From an uncultured Kangiella sp. (GTDB lineage: Bacteria; Pseudomonadota; Gammaproteobacteria; Enterobacterales; DSM-103792), in the NCBI GenBank assembly GCA_946481205.1, contig CAMLNB010000221.1, positions 1 to 5,975 on the forward strand: a stretch of DNA of 5,975 nucleotides, written 5' to 3'. The notes under the pieces were generated by a model that saw only the letters and a list, made by a program, of their open reading frames with translations, was not told the origin of the DNA and ran no database searches. Position numbers and translations under genes: made by a program. Below are positions 1 through 5,310 of the stretch, piece by piece. Numbering within the stretch: position 1 is the stretch's first letter; the number at the start of each line of letters is the position of its first letter.

Positions 1-125
1 TCGCCAACCACGGCTGTCATGCCGGCCGCCGCCGGGCTGGCGCAGGCCAGCGCATGCGGCATGGCCGCGTTCAGGCGCGGTGCCAGCATCAGCAGAAGCA
101 GCAGGATCAGGGCGGGGGCTTTCAT
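1..125 (-). CDS. Partial secreted protein, N-terminal 41 codons only
   Basis: This is the 5' end of a gene that continues past the left edge. The 41 visible residues begin with a classic Sec signal peptide: Met-Lys, then a hydrophobic run from about residue 3 to 15 (LILLLLLML at 6-14), then PRLNAA with a plausible signal peptidase cleavage after residue 20 or 21. The short mature part (MPHALACASPAAAGM and onward) carries one Cys at residue 28 but no lipobox directly after the hydrophobic core, so a lipoprotein is not indicated. No family can be assigned from so little sequence. I chose the ATG at 125 because it places the signal peptide at the N-terminus. The same frame stays open upstream to an ATG at 266 that overlaps the stop of the LOG-family gene, but that would bury the signal peptide behind 47 residues of unlikely composition. 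No good Shine-Dalgarno sequence precedes 125, so the start is uncertain. Confidence 0.62.
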   Translation of the reverse strand, partial: MKAPALILLLLLMLAPRLNAAMPHALACASPAAAGMTAVVG

Positions 126-265
126 GGGGGAGAAGGATACGCGCCGGTTTTGCTGCGGGGCAAGGCCTTGCCACGTGGGAAGCTTGGCAAAATTTGCGAT
201 AACCGGACCCCAACCCTTGCCGATCCCGATTGGGGCGCCTGGTCTATCGAGGCGAATGGTCGCCA
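126..265. other. 140-base spacer with short palindromes
   Basis: This is the gap between the LOG-family stop codon and the chosen start of the partial secreted protein. It holds two adjoining perfect palindromes, GGCAAGGCCTTGCC at 159-172 and CCACGTGG at 171-178. Neither is followed by a T-run on the minus strand, so I do not call a terminator. I see no convincing promoter hexamers. The minus strand is an open frame throughout, joined to the partial gene, which leaves open a longer, translationally coupled version of that gene. Confidence 0.4.
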
Positions 266-1174
266 TCATTCTTCGCCGTTCAACGGGTACTTGCGGTAGA
301 ACGCCGCGATTTGCTCGAACGCGGCGGTGGCGGTTTCGGCATAGCTGAACAGGCTCAGATCGCCGCGGCTGATCACCCCTTCTTCGACCAAGGCATCAAA
401 ATTGATGATGCGGCGCCAGTACTGCTCACCGATCAGAATGATCGGCATCCGGGTGACCCGGCCGGTTTGTCGCAGCGTCAGCGTTTCGAACATTTCATCG
501 AGCGTGCCATAGCCGCCGGGGAACACCACAATGGCGCGCGCCCGCATCAGGAAATGCATTTTCCGGATCGCGAAATAATGAAACTGGAAGCTGAAGCGCG
601 GCGTGGTGAACGGATTCGGGTGTTGTTCGGTCGGCAAGACAATGTTCAGTCCGATGCTTTCGGCACCGGCATCAAACGCGCCGCGGTTGCAGGCTTCCAT
701 GATGCCGGGACCGCCGCCGGTGATCACATGGCAGCGAAAACCGAACTGGCTTTCGCCATCGCGGGCGATGTTGCCGGCCAGTTCGTGCGCCATGTTGTAG
801 AACGCACTTTTTTCCAGTAGCCGCTCGGCAATGGCCAGTTCGTCCAGCAATTCCGGATTGGTGTTGTCCTGCTTCAAGGCCGATTTTAGCGCGCTGACCC
901 GCACTTGCATTTGATCGCGGGTGCCGATGCGGGCGCTGCCGAACATCACGATGGTGTGTTCGACGCCGGCATTTTCCAGCAGATCGTCAAACTTCATCCA
1001 TTCCAGCATCAGCCGGACGGCGCGGGTGTCATCGGACAGCAGATAGTCATTGTCGCCGAACGCGAGTCGATACGTCGGTGATTGGGTTTGCTCGGTGTTG
1101 ATGCATTTTTCCGCTGCCCGCAAGGTTTCTTTGGCAGTCGGGTAGACGCGTGAACGCGAACGGTGTTTGGCCAT
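266..1174 (-). CDS. LOG/TIGR00730-family nucleotide phosphoribohydrolase
   Basis: This 302-residue protein has a Rossmann-like fold of the LOG family. Characterised members split nucleoside 5'-monophosphates into base and ribose 5-phosphate (LOG on cytokinin ribotides, PpnN on purine and pyrimidine nucleotides), and it should be cytosolic. Both family signatures are present: the glycine-rich GGGPGIMEA at 153-161, and RK at 204-205 followed by PGGYGTLDE at 219-227, which holds the catalytic region. The first 70 or so residues are an extension over plant LOGs (about 215 residues), and the protein is shorter than E. coli PpnN (about 450). The ATG at 1174 is preferred because the open frame upstream of it is Arg/Ala-rich, crosses a terminator and overlaps the neighbouring gene. 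The Shine-Dalgarno sequence is weak. Proteins like this are often mislabelled lysine decarboxylase. The exact substrate cannot be read from the sequence. Confidence 0.92.
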   Translation of the reverse strand: MAKHRSRSRVYPTAKETLRAAEKCINTEQTQSPTYRLAFGDNDYLLSDDTRAVRLMLEWMKFDDLLENAGVEHTIVMFGSARIGTRDQMQVRVSALKSALKQDNTNPELLDELAIAERLLEKSAFYNMAHELAGNIARDGESQFGFRCHVITGGGPGIMEACNRGAFDAGAESIGLNIVLPTEQHPNPFTTPRFSFQFHYFAIRKMHFLMRARAIVVFPGGYGTLDEMFETLTLRQTGRVTRMPIILIGEQYWRRIINFDALVEEGVISRGDLSLFSYAETATAAFEQIAAFYRKYPLNGEE

Positions 1175-1207
1175 GGGCGCAATCAATCCGGAGCGGCGAG
1201 CGCGCTG

Positions 1208-1230
1208 AAAAAAACACCGGCGAGCCGGTG
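1208..1230 (-). terminator. Rho-independent terminator after the FlgT-like gene
   Basis: Read on the minus strand, a 6-bp GC-rich stem CACCGG/CCGGTG with loop CTCG (1230 down to 1215) is followed directly by seven T residues (1214 down to 1208). It starts 20 bases after the TGA of the FlgT-like gene and lies ahead of the LOG-family gene. It should therefore separate the two transcription units, leaving only about 33 bases between the T-run and the LOG-family start codon. Confidence 0.85.
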
Positions 1231-1250
1231 CCGCTCGCGCATCCGGTCGC

Positions 1251-2360
1251 TCAGCTCTGCGGCAGCTCGTCCGCTGGCAGGCTGTCCTGAGTCTCAGTAT
1301 GGCTGTTGGGATCGGTTTCTGCTGCGTTGTCGGTCGCATCGGTGTTGGGACAACGCGAGCCGGGCGCAGTTGGCGCCGGTTCGATGATCGCCGCGCTCGC
1401 GGCCCGTTGCAGCCGCACACGATCACCGGGGCGGACGCTGCCAGCCGCCAGTGTCAGTGGCCAGGCAGTGACTTGGTCGCCGAACTGACTGGCGATTTTC
1501 AAGCGGCCAATGCTTTGCTCCGGCCGGTCGCGGTGATACAGCGGCATTTCATCACCGACACGCAACCATTGCTGGCTGTCGATCAGGCTGACCCGTTGGC
1601 CACGCACGGCGCTGACTTCCAGTTCGTAGTGATCCTGGCGATTGAGCGCATCGAGCCAGGCCAGCAACCGGTGCAGACTGGCCATCGAGGCTTGGCCGAT
1701 GGCGCTGTGCCGCCAGGCGTCGGTGTCGGCGCGAAGCGCAGCATCGCCGGGGCTGGCCGGGGCATGCGACAGGCGCAGGCAGCTGTCGCCAGCGGCGTCG
1801 AGCCAGAGTGTGCGGTGGTCGTTGCGCGCAGGGTCGTACCAATGGGCTTGCAGGCTGACGGCGAGCGGCTGCGGGTCCAGATCGACCCAGCTGCTCCACT
1901 GGCTGCGCAGCCGTTGCCAGTTGCCGGTTTCGTCGCCGCGCCGGTGTGGCGGTCGGTAGCGGGTCAGCCGAACGGTCAGCTGCGGCAGATCGGCATGGGC
2001 CCGATTCAGCAGCTGGTAGCGACCGCTGGCTTCGAGCTGGGCCGCGAACAGCGCGTCCAGCCATTGCAGTGGCACGCCGGCGCGATCGGCCGCGGCGCGG
2101 CTGTCGGCGGCATTGTCTTCGGTGCTGGTTGCGCTATCGTTGACCAGCGGTGCCAGCCACAGCGGCTGTGGGCTAGCGCCGGCACGGGGACGCAGCGAGG
2201 CATCGGCCCAGGCTTGCAGCTCGCTGCCACGCAGCACGATGTGCTCGGTCGCGGCGGCGGTGATGCCGGCGGCGCCAAGCCAGAGGCTCGCCAGCCAGCG
2301 TGCGGCCTGCCAGCGCGCCGCGCCGGTCGGGGCAGCGCGCGGCCGCGGAATGGGTTTCAT
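1251..2360 (-). CDS. Exported protein with FlgT-like domain layout
   Basis: This 369-residue protein has no certain family name. It starts with an Arg-rich n-region and a hydrophobic stretch (about 22-37, ending TAAA), consistent with a Sec signal peptide cleaved near residue 37, so it should be periplasmic or outer-membrane associated. Residues 66-120 (PLWLAPLVNDSA, then WLDALFAAQLEASGRYQLLNR) read like the start of a TolB/CsgG-type domain such as the FlgT middle domain. Residues 245-317 (YELEVSAVRGQRVSLID, LRVGDEMPLY, SIGRLKI, RPGDRVRL) resemble the small beta-barrel C-terminal domain of FlgT, a flagellar basal-body protein. The tail from about 322 is Pro/Thr/Asp/Glu-rich and probably disordered. 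I chose the ATG at 2360 over 2372 because GAGG at 2370-2367 lies 6 bases before it. No flagellar gene is visible in the window, so a flagellar role is inference from domain resemblance. Confidence 0.8.
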   Translation of the reverse strand: MKPIPRPRAAPTGAARWQAARWLASLWLGAAGITAAATEHIVLRGSELQAWADASLRPRAGASPQPLWLAPLVNDSATSTEDNAADSRAAADRAGVPLQWLDALFAAQLEASGRYQLLNRAHADLPQLTVRLTRYRPPHRRGDETGNWQRLRSQWSSWVDLDPQPLAVSLQAHWYDPARNDHRTLWLDAAGDSCLRLSHAPASPGDAALRADTDAWRHSAIGQASMASLHRLLAWLDALNRQDHYELEVSAVRGQRVSLIDSQQWLRVGDEMPLYHRDRPEQSIGRLKIASQFGDQVTAWPLTLAAGSVRPGDRVRLQRAASAAIIEPAPTAPGSRCPNTDATDNAAETDPNSHTETQDSLPADELPQS

Positions 2361-2430
2361 CCAGAACCTCATCGTTCACCCACATCATTTCTCAACAGGT
2401 ATGCCGGGTTATCGGCGCCAGGAGCAAAAA
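2361..2430. promoter_or_regulatory. Divergent promoter region, FlgT-like gene and VOC gene
   Basis: About 70 bases separate the divergent starts at 2360 (minus) and 2431 (plus), so promoters for both transcription units probably lie here or reach into the coding ends. I could not pick convincing -35/-10 pairs on either strand. The two ribosome binding sites are clear: GAGG at 2370-2367 on the minus strand and AGGAG at 2420-2424 on the plus strand. Confidence 0.45.
2420..2424 (+). promoter_or_regulatory. Ribosome binding site of the VOC gene
   Basis: AGGAG lies 6 bases before the ATG at 2431. It decides that start against the in-frame ATG at 2401 and the long open frame running back to 2113, which is only antisense to the FlgT-like gene. 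Confidence 0.8.
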
Positions 2431-2832
2431 ATGAAGACCGACAATCCGGCCCAGATCGCCCTCGGCGGTGTGTTCCTGCAAGCGGAGAATCCGGCGGCGC
2501 TGGCTGAGTGGTACCAACGCCATTTCGGCCTGGGCTTCAGTGCCAGCAACGGTGTGCATTTCTGTTCGCCGGCGCTGATGCACGACATCGCTCGCGGCGC
2601 GTATCCGGTGTTCAGCGTGTTTCCGCACAACAGCGACTATTTCAAAGGCAGTCCGCTGATGCTCAATTTTGTCGTGGCGGATTTGCTGGCGATGCTGGCG
2701 CAGTTGAACGCGGACGGCGTCGCGGTTGAGCCGGAAATTGAAGACGGCGAGTACGGCAAATTTGGTTGGTTGACCGATCCGGCTGGTAACCGGATTGAGT
2801 TGTGGCAACCGCCGGCGGCACCTTCGGCATGA
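2431..2832 (+). CDS. VOC-family (glyoxalase/bleomycin-resistance fold) protein
   Basis: This 133-residue single-domain protein belongs to the vicinal oxygen chelate superfamily. It has two beta-alpha-beta-beta-beta modules. The first holds GGVFLQAENPAALAEWYQRHFGL (13-34, broken here by length), giving the characteristic strand, helix and W/FY...LG pattern. The second runs from LMLNFVVADLLAML (76-89) to the closing signature LTDPAGNRIELWQP (114-127), where E123 is the usual metal ligand. The first-strand His/Gln ligand position seems to be occupied by Gly (G12-G13), so metal binding or catalysis may be altered. VOC members include glyoxalases, dioxygenases and antibiotic-binding proteins, and the substrate cannot be inferred. 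No signal peptide or membrane segment is seen. The stop codon overlaps the start of the next gene (ATGA), so the two are probably co-transcribed and translationally coupled. Confidence 0.9.
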   Translation: MKTDNPAQIALGGVFLQAENPAALAEWYQRHFGLGFSASNGVHFCSPALMHDIARGAYPVFSVFPHNSDYFKGSPLMLNFVVADLLAMLAQLNADGVAVEPEIEDGEYGKFGWLTDPAGNRIELWQPPAAPSA

Positions 2833-3194
2833 GCGAATTGGCGGCAGTATTCACAGCCCTGAAAGCGCTGCTGTTGCCATATCAGGCGGCGTGCGATGTG
2901 GTCCACGACAGTGCCGAGCACTACTACCTCGACACCCGATATCGGATGTCCAACAACAAGCCGTTGTTTTTCGCTGCGGTCAAAACCGGCAAAAATTACG
3001 TCAGCTTTTACCTGATGCCGGTGTACGTGTTTCCGGAATTGCTGGCAGAGGGTTCGCCGGCGTTGAACGCACACATGCAGGGCAAATCCTGTTTCAATTT
3101 CAAAACCGTCGAGCCGGCGTTGTTTGCCGAGTTGCGGCAGATGTTGCAGCGCGGTCACGCGCGCTATGTCGCTGCCGGTTACCTGCTGGGTTAG
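2829..3194 (+). CDS. Small DUF1801/YdhG-like protein
   Basis: This 121-residue, cytosolic-looking protein has no known enzymatic motif. The core KPLFFAAVKTGKNYVSFYLMPVY (44-66) together with GKSCFNFK (85-92), followed by a C-terminal helix (LFAELRQMLQRGHARY, 98-113), resembles the DUF1801/YdhG alpha-beta fold, whose function is not settled. I assign this by pattern only. The ATG at 2829 is used because it overlaps the VOC stop codon as ATGA, giving a coupled start without its own Shine-Dalgarno sequence. A GTG at 2802 is in frame but lies inside the VOC gene. The tight overlap suggests that the two proteins work together or at least need matched amounts. The TAG stop lies 3 bases from the stop of the convergent diguanylate cyclase gene. 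Confidence 0.82.
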   Translation: MSELAAVFTALKALLLPYQAACDVVHDSAEHYYLDTRYRMSNNKPLFFAAVKTGKNYVSFYLMPVYVFPELLAEGSPALNAHMQGKSCFNFKTVEPALFAELRQMLQRGHARYVAAGYLLG

Positions 3195-3197
3195 TCC

Positions 3198-4490
3198 TCA
3201 GCGCGCGTAGCAAACTTGATTGCGGCCGGCTTGCTTGGCCTGGTAGAGAAAGTGATCGGCGCGCGAATACAGCTTGGCAAAACTCTCGTCGGCTGAAGTC
3301 AACGTGGTCAGGCCAATGCTGATCGTCACCGTGACGGCGTCGGCATCGGTCAGCGGCAACGGCGTCTGACTGACTGCCTGGCGGATCCGCTCGGCCAGCG
3401 CCAGCGCTCGGCCAACTTCGGTTTCCGGCAACAGGACCGCAAACTCCTCACCGCCCAAACGCGCTGCGACATCTTCTTTGCGGATGGTCTGCCGAATGCG
3501 TTCGGCGACTTCCGCCAATACCCGATCGCCGGCCGGATGGCCGTAGCGATCATTGATATGCTTGAAGTGATCGATATCCAGCATCAGCAGCGCCAGCGGC
3601 ACATTGTGGCGGCCAGCACGGGAGAATTCGCGTTCGGCGCAGTCGAGGAAATGCCGGCGATTGGGCAGGCTGGTCAGCACATCGGTTGTCGATAGGCGCT
3701 GCAACTCTTCCTGCAGATTGTGCAGCTCGGTGATTTCGGTGGAAAAGCCGATCAAGGTCGGTGTGGCCCCCTGTCGGTCCAGCGGCACTTTGATTGTCCA
3801 GTAATGCGAGGTCCGGCCCTGACTGTCGGTCAGGGTCTCCTGACCGGATTGGCGCTGGCCGCTGCGGAATACTTGCTGATCCAGTTCGGCAAAATTGCTG
3901 GAGGTGCCGGGTGGTAACAGCTCAGCTTCGGTGCGGCCAAGGATTTCGGAAACGGGGCGACCGAACAGTTGCACCAGTTTGTCGTTGACGTAGTGAAAGC
4001 GATGCTGCTCGTCGCGGATGTAGATGAACGCATCGATATTGTTCAGTACCGTCTCCAGCAGCTGTTGCTGCCGCTGCAGCTCGCGCTCCAATCGCTTGCG
4101 CTCGGTGATGTCGGTCGAAATGCCGCACATGCCGATGATTTGGCCTGTGTGATCGCGCAGCGGTTTTTTGACCGTCCAGTAAATACGCTGCTCGCCGGTG
4201 GACTTGATGTAGTTGAGCTCTTCTTTCTCGATGGTCAGGCCCTGTTCCATGACCAAACGATCATTCTGCCGCAGCTGATCCGAGAAGTTCAGATCAAAAA
4301 AATCGCTGTCGTCGTGGCCGATGGTATCGGCCAGCGAGCGACCGAACAGTTCCAGCACATAGCGATTGGCGTAGGTGTAGCGTCCGGCCAGATCCTTGGT
4401 GAAAACGTAAGCGCCGATATCGTCCAGCAGGCCGCGCAGGCGGGTCAGCTCGGCCTGTAGCGTTTCCGGATCCGGTGGAGGTATCGACAT
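3198..4490 (-). CDS. PAS-PAS-GGDEF diguanylate cyclase
   Basis: This 430-residue protein should make the second messenger c-di-GMP from two GTP molecules in the cytosol. PAS domain 1 covers about 22-130 and ends in DITERKRLERELQ, the usual PAC exit and helical linker. PAS domain 2 covers about 144-256. The two PAS domains share motifs (ELFGR/QLFGR, YWTVKKPL/YWTIKVPL), as after a duplication. The GGDEF domain fills 263-430 with DVLTSLPNRR (270-279), the metal-binding LDIDHFKHINDRYGH (304-318), intact GGEEF (346-350), and the product-inhibition site R337-K-E-D340 exactly five residues before it. The closing motif RADHFLYQAKQAGRN (410-424) is also present. All active-site residues expected of a working cyclase are there, and no EAL domain follows. 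No membrane segment is present, so the signal is probably intracellular (redox, gas, small ligand), though no haem or flavin signature is visible. The ATG at 4490 follows GGAGG with a 10-base spacer, so it is favoured over an upstream in-frame ATG at 4595. Confidence 0.96.
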   Translation of the reverse strand: MSIPPPDPETLQAELTRLRGLLDDIGAYVFTKDLAGRYTYANRYVLELFGRSLADTIGHDDSDFFDLNFSDQLRQNDRLVMEQGLTIEKEELNYIKSTGEQRIYWTVKKPLRDHTGQIIGMCGISTDITERKRLERELQRQQQLLETVLNNIDAFIYIRDEQHRFHYVNDKLVQLFGRPVSEILGRTEAELLPPGTSSNFAELDQQVFRSGQRQSGQETLTDSQGRTSHYWTIKVPLDRQGATPTLIGFSTEITELHNLQEELQRLSTTDVLTSLPNRRHFLDCAEREFSRAGRHNVPLALLMLDIDHFKHINDRYGHPAGDRVLAEVAERIRQTIRKEDVAARLGGEEFAVLLPETEVGRALALAERIRQAVSQTPLPLTDADAVTVTISIGLTTLTSADESFAKLYSRADHFLYQAKQAGRNQVCYAR

Positions 4491-4539
4491 CGCAGCACAG
4501 CCTCCGTTGCTTGCTTGGCAAAGCGTAGCGCGATTTGCT

Positions 4540-4568
4540 GCCGGCATCGCGGCGATGCCGGCATTTTT
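4540..4568 (+). terminator. T-tailed 10-bp hairpin, terminator-like on the plus strand
   Basis: A perfect 10-bp stem pairs 4540-4549 (GCCGGCATCG) with 4553-4562 (CGATGCCGGC), with a 3-base loop CGG. On the plus strand it is followed by A and five T residues (4564-4568), so it looks like an intrinsic terminator. No plus-strand gene lies just upstream; the last plus gene ends at 3194. It could stop antisense transcription across the cyclase gene, or the inverted repeat could act in the minus-strand leader, 50 bases before the cyclase start. The structure is certain, the function is not. Confidence 0.55.
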
Positions 4569-4600
4569 CCGCGCAGCAGAACGGAACTGGAACACTCGTT

Positions 4601-4634
4601 AGGCAAAATGCACAATCGCTGCCGCAGGCAAAAT
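4601..4634 (-). repeat. 9-base direct repeat ATTTTGCCT upstream of the diguanylate cyclase gene
   Basis: Two exact copies of ATTTTGCCT (minus strand) occupy 4609-4601 and 4634-4626, with 25 bases from start to start. They lie about 110 to 145 bases before the cyclase start codon. The spacing and position would suit a pair of regulator binding sites, but chance recurrence of a short A/T-rich string is also possible. Confidence 0.35.
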
Positions 4635-4653
4635 CGGCATGGCGGATCCGCAC

Positions 4654-5196
4654 TCAGCGCGGTTGTGGTCGCAGCGGTTTGCGCAGCGGCCAGCTGGCCA
4701 ATTCCTGATAGCGAACGCCATCCTTGCTGCTGTGCGAGGCGAACAAGCCAACGTGATCGCAAGCGAACGACAGCGCCAGCGGCATCGCCGCTGGCGGCAC
4801 CGGCGGTTCGACGTCGCGGGCGAGTGTGATATGCGGCTGGTAACGGGTTTCTTTCTTGCTATTGCCCCAGCGGCCTTGCAGCCGCTGACAATGCTCGACC
4901 AGCTGCAGCAACTCCGGCGGCGTGGTCAGTGGTGCGACAAACAGCACTTTCGCTTTGGCAAAATAGCCAAGCTCACCAAACGTCAGTTCGAACGGCCGCA
5001 AGCCGGTCATGTCGCTGTCCAGCAGCGCGTCGAGCGCGTGATCGTCAACGCTGCCGAGAAACGCCAGCGTCAGATGCAGATTGGCCATCGGTACCCAGCG
5101 GCCGGCGCTCAGCGGCAGAGGTCGTCGCCAACGCTCCAGTGTCTCGCTGGCGAGGCGCGGCAGCGGCAAGGCAAAAAACAAGCGGTGTGCAGCCAT
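4654..5196 (-). CDS. thpR: RNA 2',3'-cyclic phosphodiesterase (2H/LigT family)
   Basis: This 180-residue cytosolic protein belongs to the 2H phosphoesterase superfamily and is of the usual size for bacterial ThpR/LigT. These enzymes open 2',3'-cyclic phosphate ends on RNA to 2'-phosphates, and were first described as 2'-5' RNA ligases of tRNA halves. Both catalytic HxT/Sx motifs are intact: H41-L-T43 within NLHLTLAFLG, and H122-I-T124 within QPHITLAR. The N-terminal RLFFALPLP is also typical. The ATG at 5196 starts directly at that conserved N-terminus. The frame stays open upstream to 5940, but that extension is antisense to hrpB. The Shine-Dalgarno sequence is weak. The gene is divergent from hrpB, the same arrangement as in E. 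coli, which strongly supports the call. Confidence 0.95.
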   Translation of the reverse strand: MAAHRLFFALPLPRLASETLERWRRPLPLSAGRWVPMANLHLTLAFLGSVDDHALDALLDSDMTGLRPFELTFGELGYFAKAKVLFVAPLTTPPELLQLVEHCQRLQGRWGNSKKETRYQPHITLARDVEPPVPPAAMPLALSFACDHVGLFASHSSKDGVRYQELASWPLRKPLRPQPR

Positions 5197-5310
5197 TGCA
5201 GGCTCGAACGCAATCTGCGTAACGCGATCAGGGAGCGGAAAGTGTAAACACTGGCACCCAGCTTGTCGCGTCTCTGGGCATAATGGCGGCCCGCACAAAT
5301 GCCAGCCGAT
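5197..5310. promoter_or_regulatory. Divergent promoter region, thpR and hrpB
   Basis: This gap of about 114 bases must hold promoters for both genes. A plausible -10 element for hrpB is CATAAT at 5279-5284, which would put the transcript start near 5291 and leave a leader of only about 8-30 bases, but no good -35 lies at the right distance. An inverted repeat AGTGT-AA-ACACT occupies 5241-5252. On the minus strand it includes TTTACA, a possible -35 for thpR. These are readings by eye. Confidence 0.4.

Larger units (their letters stand above)
4491..4653. promoter_or_regulatory. Spacer and probable promoter region upstream of the diguanylate cyclase gene
   Basis: This 163-base gap lies between the thpR stop codon and the diguanylate cyclase start, both on the minus strand. 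It contains the Shine-Dalgarno GGAGG (minus strand, 4505-4501), a 10-bp hairpin at 4540-4562, a 9-base direct repeat at 4601-4609 and 4626-4634, and a palindrome GCGGATCCGC at 4642-4651 next to the thpR stop. I could not choose a convincing promoter by eye. Its length and structure suggest that the cyclase gene has its own control rather than simple read-through from thpR. Confidence 0.45.

Noticed and set aside
230..820. A 196-codon open frame on the plus strand opposite the LOG-family gene
   Set aside because: It is antisense to a gene with clear GGGPG and PGGYGT motifs, and shows no recognisable domain of its own.
1175..1426. An 84-residue N-terminal extension of the LOG-family protein
   Set aside because: It would overlap the end of the FlgT-like gene and run through its terminator, and its Arg/Ala-rich composition is unlike the rest of the protein.
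1299..2507. A 402-codon open frame on the plus strand opposite the FlgT-like gene
   Set aside because: It lies almost entirely antisense to a gene with a signal peptide, ribosome binding site and terminator. Its Gly/Ala/Gln/Arg-rich product looks like noncoding GC-rich sequence.
3969..4460. A 163-codon plus-strand open frame opposite the diguanylate cyclase PAS region
   Set aside because: It overlaps well-supported coding sequence and shows no recognisable domain or ribosome binding site.
4491..4595. A 35-residue N-terminal extension of the diguanylate cyclase
   Set aside because: The ATG at 4490 has GGAGG upstream and starts just before the first PAS domain. The extension would cover the 4540-4562 hairpin.
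4577..4650. Candidate promoter hexamers for the diguanylate cyclase on the minus strand
   Set aside because: Several TTG-like and A/T-rich hexamers occur, but none forms a good -35/-10 pair with 16-18 base spacing.
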